Origin: Lunularia cruciata
Lineage: Eukaryota > Streptophyta > Marchantiopsida > Lunulariales > Lunulariaceae
Reading direction: 5' to 3'
DNA length: 64,000 bases
Assembly (NCBI GenBank): GCA_948567375.1
Contig: OX419758.1
Location: 2,609,001-2,673,000, forward strand
Part shown: positions 12,330 through 22,864 of the stretch, in pieces
Numbering within the stretch: the first letter of the stretch is position 1
Layout: each line of letters opens with the position of its first letter
The notes under the pieces: model-generated
What the model was told of the DNA's origin: nothing
The model's input: the letters and a program-made list of their open reading frames with translations, nothing else
The model's database searches: none
Made by a program: the position numbers and the translations under genes

Positions 12330-12970
12330 ACACCATGGACTAAGAAGGCAAGGAACCCCAACTCCATCATACTCCTCCAAGGCTAACACTCCAAGACTCA
12401 AGACATTGCTCACTAGAGAACTCAATGAGAGAGAGATAGTTGCAAATGAAAGGATGATGAGTACCTACTCACTCCTTGTTTATATACTTGTGAAATAGTT
12501 ACGCACCAAAGTTACTAAATATTGGAGTAACTCAAGTTACTAGGCTAAAAGTCAAGTAAAGTCAAAAAGTATAAAGGAATATCCATTCACATAGGCATAT
12601 TCCACTAGCATGTGATCTTATCTTGACCCAACCACTAAGTCAAGGATTCCTTCACATGGGCTATCCTTGGACTAAAAAAGAATCCAAGACAAAAAGGCTT
12701 GCGGGCCCAAGAGTTCTCAACTCTTTCCTCAAAGCCAAACACCTAAGAATAATACCAAGTCAACACACTAGAATCCAAAATAGTGATGCTCATCTTTTTC
12801 ACTTCTCTAAAGTAAGGTCCCCTCTATCTTAGCTATGACTAACTTTAGCTAATCATGACTAATGTAGAACCATCCTTTATCTCTATATAAATAATATCTC
12901 TCAAGTACTTGTAATACCAAGGTAAATATCACAATACCACACACATGCACAAATAGGTGTTACAAGACGA
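12330..12970 (-). repeat. Probable solo LTR or insertion within L1
   Basis: A block unlike the surrounding non-LTR sequence separates the zinc-finger part from the RT part of L1. On the minus strand it begins TGTAACACCTATTTG (from about 12967) and ends near GTGCTACCA (about 12326), giving TG...CA ends of LTR type. A TATATAAATAA-like motif is present near 12885-12893 (plus strand). No convincing 5-bp TSD was found, so this is tentative. Confidence 0.35.
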
Positions 12971-13079
12971 GTTAGCATGGTTCCTATTCCTCCTACTCCT
13001 TCGATGGTGTCTTTGTTAACCACGTCAACTTGGTAAAACCACTAGAGGAGGACGTGTGGGGCATAGAGAGGTGGTTGCT

Positions 13080-14768
13080 AGATTTCATCGATTCCGAGTG
13101 GAGGATTGGGCAGCCCTTCAGGAGGAGTCTGTTAGGGCTACATGATTTAGGAGACAAGCATTGCCACAAGATATCACAAATTCCACTTGATTACGATGAT
13201 GTAGGACATTGGGTCAAGTGGGAGAGTTTAGTAGAGCAACACGAGCCCAACACCCTTTGTCTATAGCGAGTCCTACTAATGAGACTATCTCTTCCTTACG
13301 CTCACTATATCCTATAGCAGTAGAGGGACTACCACTAGAGGTCTTAGATTATCAACCTGAGCAGCCTTTATGTCTTGATAGTTTGCTATTTGCACAAGCA
13401 TTGTGCACTGCCCCTTGCCTTTCCTTAGGAGGCTTGTCAGGGATGGTTTATGAGCACCTTAGAGATTGCTTCCAAGAAGATGATCCCTCTAGCGGTTTTA
13501 TCAAGTTGTTTCAAGTAGCAATAGCAAGAGGAGACATTCCTATGTCTATTAGTCGGGTGTTAGGTGCTAGTCAAATTTTTGCGATGGAGAAGGACACGAG
13601 AGGCATTAGACCAATTGCTATTGGAGAGATTTTTTTGCATTTGGTCAGTCGTACCATTGTCCTTCAACATTGTTCTCACTTTCAACAACACCTTAGTCCA
13701 CATCAATTTGGAGTAGCTACACCTGGAGGATGTGAGGCTATATCTCTAAGCATTAGAGCACTCCTAGATATCCATCAGGAGTGGGTTGTCTTACAAGTGG
13801 ATGTTGAGAACGCTTTTAATAGCATCTCATGTGCATCCATCTTTAGAGAGCCTAAGGAGGCTGGTGGATCCTTGGCAAGTCTCATTCCTTTTGTGAGGTC
13901 TTTTTATGGCTCTCTTGCTTCCCTTTACTACCAGCATGGTGGTTCATAGGAGGGAGTCACCGTCTTGGAGTCAAATATTGGTACACGTCATGGAGATCCT
14001 TTAGGGGGGGCCTTATTTGCCATGGTTCACTTTAGAGCTCTCCTATCTACTACTTTGGCCATGCCAGGTTGTGTATTTCCTTCCTTGGCAAATGATACAC
14101 ACATCGTAGGCCCTGTAGATTAGATTAGGTAAGGCTTTGACTACTTGACTACCAAGCTACATCTAGTAGGCTTGAGAGTCAAGGTGTCAAAGTATACGGC
14201 ATGGTCCCCTTTAGGTATCCCTCCCCACCTTGAGCTTCTAGAGGGGTGTATCACATCCACAGATGGACTTCGTGTTCTTGGAGTGCTAGTAGGATCAGAG
14301 GATTTTGTCACACGCTTCTTAGACACTGCCCTTGCAGAGGATGTTCTCCATGTGGATGACCTTCCATTACTAGGAGATCCACAGGTGGCACTTGGTATAC
14401 TCTCTTCCAGTATTTCTCATCGACCATCCTACCTCATCCGTATAGTTCCTCCTTCATTGTCCTTCCTACCACATTTGAGAGCATTTGATAGGAGGATTAT
14501 GGGAGTCTTTGGTGATATTATTGGACCAAGGACCTTTGAGTGTGTGATAGGGGATTTGGCACGTAGACCGATGGCTCTATTGATCTCATGTGTTGGAGTT
14601 GGCTTGCTTTCTATGGAGGAGACGACACCTATAGCATTTTTGGGTAGTTGGGCTCTCTCGGCACCCCTACTTTCCTCTCGTTTTGTGGTTGCTGATAGGC
14701 CGGTTTTGGAGACTTATGTGATAGAGGTGGAGGGAGGATCCTTTTCTCTCCAGACATTCTTGCGATAG
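13080..14768 (+). pseudogene. Non-LTR reverse transcriptase domain of L1
   Basis: RT of the LINE type, readable in one main frame across stops. Motifs in order: GGLSGMVYEHLR (13429 onward), RGIRPIAIGEIF, HQFGVATPGGCEA, motif A VDVENAFNS (13797 onward, catalytic Asp present), motif B GTRHGDPL (13980-14003), motif C LANDTHIV (14085-14108), where the usual [YF]-x-D-D has lost one Asp, and a thumb segment LRVKVSKYTAWSPLG. Stops occur at 13947-13949 and about 14121. It would copy element RNA at the cleaved target. The altered catalytic box plus stops indicate an inactive copy. Confidence 0.8.
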
Positions 14769-15039
14769 ATGAGAGATAGTCCATCCCCACGAGCACAAGA
14801 GGATTTTCCACCATTTGCTTCACTATTGTCAGATTGGACTAGAGGTTTACAATCTTCCTTGATAGAGCGACAGTGTGAGCATACGCTACATTCTCTCTTA
14901 GTCAACTCGTCCATTCTTGAGGCTACCAAAGCACGTTTATGCTCTTGCTCTGGCAAGGGTGCAAGCTCTTAGATCCTAGCTCGATCGTGCATTAGGGCTT
15001 TCTGACTCGCACCAGCTACTTTCTCTACAGCGATGAGGT

Positions 15040-15594
15040 TTTGCCTAGGTTTAGTCCACCCATTTGCATCTTCATTACTCACTTGTGAGTGTGGTTCTAT
15101 ACTAGATGCAGCAGTGGTCCACATGACATAGTGTCCTTTTGGAGGACAGAGGATAGCTACCTATGATGCCATTAGAGACGTAGTTTGCTATGGCACAAGA
15201 GAGTGGATACTTGGCTTGGAGGGAGCGTTTGTATGCCTTGCAGACGACACGTGTCAGGGTAGACTTATACTTGGTCCGAGATGATCAGGTGACAATAGCG
15301 GATGTGGTGGTTACGGACCCTATGCAGGATACAGTTTTGGAGGGAGTGATTACCCATTCCCCTGGATGGGCGGCAAGTGCAGCAACAGGTCGCAAGGTCT
15401 CCAAGTATAGGGGCATGCAGCAAGGTCACCTCTTTGTTCCTCTAGCCTTGGAGTTATATGGAGCAATGGACACGGCATTTGACACATTTGTCAATGAATG
15501 TGTGAGAGCTTATCATACTAGGCGTCAAGGGGTACCACTCTCACTCTCATACTTTGTAGCATATTTTAAACAACATGTGTCCATTGGTCTATAG
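15040..15594 (+). pseudogene. Zinc knuckle and restriction-like endonuclease (RLE) domain of L1
   Basis: A cysteine/histidine cluster CECGSILDAAVVHMT*C (C-x-C-x9-H-x3-C, one stop inside) is followed by IRDVV, a one-base frameshift near 15185, and MAQESGYLAWRERLYAL from 15190. Next come RVDLYLVRDDQVTIADVVV and ATGRKVSKYRGM. This order, R-x-D, then about 13 residues, D-x-V-V, then K-x-x-K-Y, is that of the PD-(D/E)XK endonuclease of R2-type LINEs, which nicks target DNA to prime reverse transcription. The same frame is conserved in copies L2 and L4. The terminal part PLSLSYFVAYFKQ is also shared. Family placement is from motif order, not from a search. Confidence 0.75.
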
Positions 15595-15850
15595 AAGGCA
15601 GTGGCTGGTGCAATCCATAGGAAACCAATCATATTAGGTGATGTTTCTTTGGATGCTCCAGTTGTGTGTAGACCGTACGACTTGCATAGCTCGGATATCT
15701 TAGGTGCGGTAGGGCAGATTTCTCATATAGACTCTATTTGGGCTTAGCCACATGTTACCTTTTTTGTCTCTCCCTTGTACGGCTTGACGGGATCTTCCCA
15801 TCCATCATTTTTCCTACACGGTTGCTTTATCTATTTATAAGAGGTTCTTT

Positions 15851-16117
15851 TGTTGATAAAGTATCACAAGCTTTTATTCCTAGTGGCTATCATCAGCGGG
15901 AGAGTTAATCTTTAGTTAGAGTGCGTTCTATAATCACCGTTTCTCGTCAGTCGCCACTATAAAACTTTGGTGAAGTGTGATTCTGCCAACTTGTGTATCT
16001 TCTTCTCTACATATGTATATTAGAGCATGACTTGTGTTCTGCTCTAATATACATAGGTCCCATTGACCATTCTTTGGTGAACATTGGTATCCCAACTTCC
16101 AATTTTTGCTTCTTAAT
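15851..16117 (+). repeat. 5' LTR of copia element
   Basis: Shares the blocks AGTATCACAAGC, CAGCGGGAGAGTTAATCTTTAGTTAGAGT and ATCACCGTTTCTC-like sequence with 18732-18921. The right end is approximate. It contains extra internal sequence (about 15950-16070) with a short inverted repeat, TATATTAGAGCA...TGCTCTAATATA type, at about 16015-16052. Confidence 0.7.
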
Positions 16118-16199
16118 GTGGTATAAGGTATCAGACAAGAGTCTATAACAGGTTCTAAATATTTTTGTCTCATTTATTGAGTACATTTCAAGATATATG

Positions 16200-16787
16200 T
16201 GGAAAGAAAAATTAGATGTACTTTTAGTTTCCCAAATATTCAAGCAGCTTGTGGAGAAGCAATATGCTCAATGAGAAGGCAATGCTCAATGCTATTGGGC
16301 AGAAATAGTTAACTCTGCAATTTACTTGATGAATCAATTTGCTATTGCAGTGGCGTACAAAATGACACCTTTTCAAACTTTTACAAGTAAGAAACTTGAT
16401 TTATCATATCTAAGGGTTTTTGGTTGTATTTGCTTTGTTCATGTTCTTGGTTGGAAAAGGCAAAAGCTAGATCCTAAAGCACAAAAATATGTCTTTCTTG
16501 GATATGCCTCAAATTCCAAAGGATATAGGTGTTATATAAATATTTTCTTTTTTCATGTTCTTGAAAGCAAAACTGATGAAAAGAGGCAAAAGCTAGATCC
16601 TAAAGCACAAAAATGTGTTTTCCTTGGATCTGCCTCAAATTCCATAGGATATAGTTGTTACAATCCTGATTCTAAAATTTTTATTACCAATAGAGATGTC
16701 ATATTTGAAAGTGAAATCCTTGTATCACTCTCTTTAAAGTTGCACAATTGCTTTACCAATTATTGTACCATCTACTTCTTTGAATGA
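16200..16787 (+). pseudogene. Copia integrase C-terminal remnant with in-frame tandem duplication
   Basis: Contains LMNQFAIAVAYKMTPFQTF (with the start codon at 16329 being internal to the domain) and LRVFGCICFVHV, the end of the copia integrase. The following KLDPKAQKYVFLGYASNSKGY block occurs twice in the same frame (about 16456-16540 and 16578-16662). In other copia proteins this block is single, so the second copy is a duplication. The end is a stop at 16785. Confidence 0.75.
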
Positions 16788-17059
16788 TCCAACTAGAATT
16801 TCTGTTTCACAACTAGTACTTCAAGTGCAATTGATGTTTCTAGTGAGCACTCTCTATCTTACTCGTTTATAAATCCCTGGTCAGTACAGGCTGTTGAGAA
16901 GCCTTCAGTCCAAGTTTCTCAACCTCTAGGAAATTTACTCCCCACTGGAGCAAATTCTCAGTCAACCTCTTAGTTCATAAATTCCAAGTAATTTAGATGA
17001 GGTTACAAGTAGTACATCTCTGCTTGAATAGCAAAGGACAAGTACAAATGTTAAATATC

Positions 17060-17800
17060 CAGTGAGACAAGCAATACATCCTGCAGATTGGGTGCAAGTC
17101 ATGGAGCTTGAAGTTGCATCACTACATTAGCAACAAACATGGGAGTGGGTGGACTTACCTCCTCATAAGAAGGCAGTTTGTTACATGTGAAATTTTAAAG
17201 TCAAGAGAAATTCTGATGGTTTAGTGAGTAGGTACAAGGCAAGACCTGTGACAAAATGCTGCTCACAGCAATATGGAGTCTATTTTGATGAAAATTTAGC
17301 CATGTTGCAAAGATGTCATCAATTTGTACACTCTCAATGTTGATCACTTTCAATAAGTGAAAGCTCTATCAGATGGACTTCAATAATGCTTTCCGCAATG
17401 GAGATTGGAGCAAGAGGTCAACATGATCTGACCACCTGGATATGAAGATCCAAGATATCCACATAAAGTTTGTGTATTGAAAAATTCTCTTTATGGACTT
17501 AAGCAAGCTTCACAAGCTTGGAATGCAAAGATAAATTCCTCTCTATTATCTATTGGATTTCAAGTTTGAAGTTCAGATTCTTCACTATACAAACTACAAA
17601 CCGGTGACAATATTGCTTTGTTGATCATCTATGTTCATGACCTGATCATCATTGGTAGTTTTCAAGATCTCATCCAGCAAGTACAAGATCAATTGAAAGG
17701 AGAGTTCAACGTGAAGGACTTGGGAGAACTCAAATAGTTCTTGCCTATTGATTTTATTCAATATGACAATAAAAATTGGTTACTACAATGTTAATATTCT
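17060..17800 (+). pseudogene. Copia reverse transcriptase remnant
   Basis: The translated blocks include the copia RT start (PLHQKAVCYM-like), MDFNNAF, KFVYx-like, [14 protein letters not shown] (about 17480-17525), LLIIYVHDLIIIG and EFNVKDLGELK. The catalytic [YF]-V-D-D box reads IYVHDL, with one Asp replaced by His, and stops and indels interrupt the frame. Inactive. Confidence 0.75.
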
Positions 17801-17806
17801 CTCAAT

Positions 17807-18560
17807 ATGTTGGAGAAGTTTGGTATGATGGCTTGTGAGCCTATTTCTACTCCTCTCCCAACTTCTGTTAAGTTAAATACCAAAGATGGTGAGTTGATGG
17901 TTGATCCAAATATGTACATACAGATTCTAAGTTATGTTGTTAGGTCTAGTGAGTCAGTTTGTACAAGCACCAGTGAAGCCACCTCTTGATACAATTTGAA
18001 GGATTTTACATGATGTGAAATTTAGCGTTCAATTTGGTGTTCACTATTCAGCTGGTGGATTACCCATTGTAGAAGGTTTAACTGATGCAGATTGGGTAGA
18101 CAGTGCTCAAGATCAAAGATCAACATTAGGCTGTCTTTTCAGCCTTGGAAGTTCTACAATTAGTTGGTCTTCAAAGAAACAGCCTATTGTTGCTTTATCA
18201 TCAATGAAAGCATAATATAGAGGTTCCATTAATGTTACATGTGAGTCTATTTGGCTTAGCACCTTATTAGAAGATATGGTATATATATGTCATGATCCTA
18301 TAATTTTATATAGAGATAACATCCACAATATTAAACTTGCTAGCAATCCAATATTTCATGCCAAGACCAATGTTGCTTTATCATCAATGAAAGCATAATA
18401 TAGGGGTTCCATTGATGCTACATGTGAGTCTATTTGGCTTAACACCTTATTAGAAGATATGGGATATATATGTCATGATCTTATAATTTAATATACAGAT
18501 AACATCCACAATATTAAACTTGCTAGCAATCGAGCATTTCATGCCCAAAGATATTGAATT
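17807..18560 (+). pseudogene. Copia RNase H remnant with 183-bp tandem duplication
   Basis: LEKFGMMACEPISTPLP at the RT/RH border, then GLTDADWVDSAQDQRSTLG and SWSSKKQPIVALSS, the typical copia RNase H. A 183-bp unit (18188-18370) is repeated at 18371-18553. The unit carries the segment after QPIVALSS up to the FHAKT block. The length of 183 keeps the frame, but a stop follows VALSSMKA in both units. Confidence 0.75.
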
Positions 18561-18731
18561 CCATTATCATTTGATTAGAGATAAGGTATTGGATGGAGAA
18601 ATAAATCTTTAGTATATCCCTACACATGAGTAAGTCGCTGATATTTTCACCAAAGCGTTACGTAGAGATAAATTTGAATATTTCAGATCTCATCTAGAAG
18701 TCAAAGATATTGACGTTAGCTTGAGGGAGAG

Positions 18732-18921
18732 TGTAAATGAAGTATCACAAGCTATTACTCCTAGTGGCTAGGGTCAGCGGGAGAGTTAATCTTTAGTTAG
18801 AGTTTGTTCTTTAATCACCGTTTCTCTATCTATATATATTCATATTCGAGCAGGACTTGTGTCCCGCATACCATTCTTTGGTATCTCAACTCTCATTTTT
18901 CAGTTACTAATACCTCTACTA
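18732..18921 (+). repeat. 3' LTR of copia element
   Basis: Begins TGTAAATGAAGTATCACAAGC right after the purine tract TTGAGGGAGAG and follows the 5' LTR sequence to about TTTTTCAGTTACTAAT. The right end is approximate. Confidence 0.7.
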
Positions 18922-21900
18922 GTACATGTCACTTGAGAGAGTGGAAACAGGTGCAAAGGCTCAAATTTGCTATTAGCTTGAATACTCAGTTTTGAACCCC
19001 CCGAGTAGGTACATTCCTATCCATCATTTAGTTCAGCCCTCTTTCTTATGTGCAAGCCGTCTCCACGGGATATTGTCTAATTCAACTACCTATTCTGATC
19101 TGGAATTCTTTCTGTAAGCGTTGAACTTGAGTCGATAAGATGGACACACTAGAACCAAAGCAAGTTTTCACGATGAAGACTTGAGCAAGAATTGACATTC
19201 CTGATTCTGAACATGCTAGGGGTAGTTACTGGTTAACGCTAAGTTGTGGATGTTATCCCTTTCAATGTCATGAACTGAAATGAAATTTCGATGCAGGGCG
19301 TCGCAGTTTAGTTCCAAACGTTTTCACGAGGTTCTCCATGTCCAAGAAAGAAGAACTATGCCGTATATTCTCCAGGCGGCCATTTGTACCTGGTCCGAAG
19401 GACACACCTGGACTGCGCGGAAAGTGAAGAGGAGGAAGACATGGTAGGTCACATAGTCTAATTTTGCATATGCAGCACAGTGCATGATATTCTGATCACG
19501 GGACATCGCACTGTGGTAAGTTGACTGGCAGTCGATTAAGATAATCGAGCTTCAAGGGTTGAGTTTAAGATACTAATACAGTGCCGATGCATATATGCAT
19601 CGACGGGCGAGAAGTAGAGATTCGTGTATCTGTGAGTCTGTGGGTTAACTCTACTGTAATTCGCTGGCGAAATGCTGGATTACGTGGTGGAAGAATGATT
19701 CACTCAACCCTGGTCTATTTTCACCTCAGTCGGGTCCAAAGCTGGCGTGGAAATCAGGGTTGGATTACCGTAGTTTCTCCGGTCCGTGTTTCACCTTGCG
19801 TGATGGTCAGGGTTCGAATGGTCAACTAAACTCGATCGACTTCACTTCGCTTTATGCCATTGTCATCCATATGAGCAAAAAACCATGTCAACGTTGGCTA
19901 ATCTAATCCAGAAGAGCTTTTCTTCGGTATGCCCGCTCAAAAGCTTCAGATAAATAGAAAGCATTCACTCATTCATAAAGCTGATTAAAAGATATATATG
20001 AGGAAAACCATATGAATTAACGAAATTGTGCTGATTGTGATAGATAAAAAGGTCATGTTGTACGCGACGATGTCAAGTTGACTCCATCTAAGAAAATAAG
20101 AAAAACGAAAAGATACCGAGTAATCGTTGATTACTTCAAGATAGTAGAACTAAGAATTCATCAAACTATTGTGATCTAATTTAACGAGTTGTCAACAAAG
20201 AATTTTCAAATCAGGAGGTTCTTCGGAAGCGTAATTGGAATTACCCTTCACATGCTCTTACTTCCAAGATAGTTGTGTGAGTGTATTGCCTAAAAATTTG
20301 TGTCTAGGGTACTCCGGTCTTCCCTTGGTACCACCAGTAGAGGAAGGAGTGCCTGGATCAAAAGGGGAGTGCCCCTAGACGTTTGAGAAGGGTCAGCCGG
20401 GTGCCAAGGAAGAATCTCAATGGAGACCATCAATCAATCAATCACATGCGAATACTGTCTAAAAGGTTGTTCATTTATCGGGCGACAATGGTGGAACCTT
20501 TACCCATACCCCTGAATGATAATTACGTTCAAAGCTCATGCGTTCTCAGCTGAATCTTTTGTATGCAGCAATGAAGAGTCCAGGTTCGACGTGCTGCTTC
20601 ATGCAACCTATGAAACTACGTGTTCTGATTGGAATGTTCTTTCTTACAAACAATAACGGGCTCTCGATCTCTTGTAATTTTCTGCCGGTTCCCTGGATCC
20701 TTTCGTGCCTCTCCAGTATCACGGCATCTACTGTGCTACCGATAGTACGGGGAGGATGAAGGATCGAGGTTGAAACGCCAACTTTATATTTTGTTTTAGG
20801 TTTGCAGCACTTTCACGTGAATTTCTATGGCTTCATTAAGCTTCCATATGTGCTAATACGCACTTAAAAAGCAAATCTCAAGGAATTGCATACATAAATT
20901 TGAAATAAACCCTGCTCCTTCTGCTGGTTTGAATGCGTGAAACAACACTTTCCATCTTCATGTTCGGGGAACATGTAGTCAGGTGTTTATGCACACTCCA
21001 TTCCCTTCATAGAAGCGAGGGTGAGGACTTCTGAAACGACCTTGTCGTCCTTTTTGACAATATGGGACAAGAACATTAAATGATTCCTATATAAACAGTG
21101 GTGTATACCGTTGCTCATTGCACCTCATCACAGTAACAATCAATACGTTGAGTACTCATGCATAGAAAGTCAGATAAAGCATATGATACCGCAAAAGGAT
21201 GCAGGTCACGCTTTTCGAAAATAGCTTTCTCTTACTCAAGGGCCACAGTAATTGGAAGCTTTGGGTTGCAAGAACACGTTCTGACGTAAAAGCTTTTCGA
21301 TGAGAACGGACATGTCTTACATATTTTGAGTTGCCGTTAAACGTGTAGTCTCAATGATGTTGAAAAATGCGGTATCTTCTTTTGAGAACGTTCACAATTT
21401 AAACGTTAGTAAAGGCTTCCCTTCCTTGTTTTATCTGCTTTTAAGCATTATATAGCTCAATAAAGCGGTCAGATTGATTTTGGAGGTGGTAGAATTTAGA
21501 TGCAAAATATACCAAATTAACATCGCTTTGAAAAGGATAGAATTGTAGATCTTCATAGATAAATTCCGTTATGAACGAATCTATAATAAAAAGATCCCAG
21601 TAACTAATTCACATAAAACCAGGAGGGGTGGAGAGTTCAGTTGATTGAAAGAGGTAGACTTCTATTTCAGAGAATGATTCATCTATCTGAGTGATCGGTG
21701 ACTTAGAGGTTCTAAAAGTAAGAAAAATGAATTGATTTTTGGGTTCGAATCCTCAAACACCAACGATTCAATCAAAAAGGAAAACGACACTTCACTCGGT
21801 ACGATAGACAACGTGTACCTATAGTGTGTGTGCAGAAATCATCGTTTACAATTAGAGGTGCCCACGAGAGTAATTTGTACTGGTTGCTGATTGCGAGGTT

Positions 21901-22860
21901 GAAGATCATTCTCGTAAAAAAGAGCGCCTTTATGAGCTGCTCCTTGGGTTGCTTCGACATTCCACAAAGAACACTGGAGAAGATCCGGCATCTTTTTGTT
22001 CTCATGGCCTGTTCGTTTCGCTGGCAATTGCTTACTGTACCCTCCTCTTTCCATTCAAAATGTCGTTGAGAGTCGAGACCTCCTGACATTGTGCCATTGG
22101 AAAGAGTGCGGGCAGTTGCTTTCGCTACTTGATTCCTACAACGTCTATCTCTCTTTCTTTCAAAGTACGTAACGTATATATCGAAAGCGACTCCGTAGTT
22201 CTTTAACACTTTATTCTCAAGTATCGGCATGCATCTTCACATTCTGAATAACATAGCGGATTTGCTAATTCTTTTTTCTTCTATCATCATTTTTTAAATC
22301 CCACCCTCTTTGCCTTTTGAGATCTTATTCTTACATTGATAGGGACAATGATAGCACGGAAGCGTGTTAGTGCATGTGTCCTCTTGCCAATATTTTTACT
22401 GAAAAGGTGACACCTGATGCTAACATTGGATTATTGGACGATGAGCTAAGGGAACTAAAATCTTTCACATCCATAGAATAATTATAAGCTGCTGGGTAGC
22501 AATCGAAATTACCCACTGCAAGTATTGTTTGTTATGTGCAGGTCTTCACCCAAAACCCATGTGATATACCCTACTGTACTTGTACGTTTTCTTCAACATG
22601 GTGAGGAGATAGATGATCGTAGCTCAACCAGCGTTCTAAATACTCCTACGAGAGTATCCTACTTTCCGAGTAAGATAACGCATTATGTCAGCGATGGAAG
22701 ATAATATTACGCATGACATTGGATCCAACCATGCGGAGTTCAGGGATGTTTGCTTGCGTAATCTTTGAACTGTCATAATTCTTAGTCATAATAACTATCG
22801 TAATAACTTCTGCATCCTACTTGGAAATCATTTGAGGTTAGTTTATAGGTTAGGTTATAT
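18922..22860. other. Long stretch without recognised gene
   Basis: About 3.9 kb of near-balanced composition with no motif-bearing open frame on either strand. The longest frame, 152 codons at 21772-22230 (-), has no recognisable domain and overlaps two other frames. A GGTTCGAATCC box at about 21743 resembles a tRNA T-arm but no tRNA fold can be closed around it. Decayed genic or organellar-derived DNA is possible. Confidence 0.5.
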
Positions 22861-22864
22861 ACCA

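Larger units (their letters stand above)
11787..15840 (+). mobile_element. Fullest copy (L1) of an R2-like non-LTR retrotransposon with restriction-like endonuclease
   Basis: In order: C2H2 finger (11874-12050), an interrupting block (12.33-12.97 kb), reverse transcriptase (13.2-14.75 kb), zinc knuckle and endonuclease (15.06-15.59 kb), and a 3' tail (about 15.72-15.83 kb) that recurs in at least six other places in the window. The single ORF has several stops and at least one frameshift. A copia element begins immediately downstream at 15851. The left end of the element is not defined; no TSD was found for this copy. Confidence 0.75.
15851..18921 (+). mobile_element. Copia element with two LTRs
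   Basis: LTRs start at 15851 (TGTTGATAAAGTATCAC) and 18732 (TGTAAATGAAGTATCAC) and enclose integrase, RT and RNase H remnants in Ty1/copia order. A purine tract TTGAGGGAGAG lies directly before the 3' LTR. Downstream of the 5' LTR a decayed primer site is visible (TGGTATAAGGTATCAGAC). The gag part is largely missing, so the element is internally deleted. No TSD was identified. The two LTRs differ by an internal length change of roughly 90 bp, suggesting age. Confidence 0.8.

Noticed and set aside
21700-21765. tRNA gene suggested by GGTTCGAATCC and a GTGACTTAGAGG box
   Set aside because: No acceptor stem can be paired and the T-stem has mismatches; at most a tRNA-like relic.
21772-22230. 152-codon open frame (-)
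   Set aside because: No domain, several overlapping frames of similar length, no supporting context.
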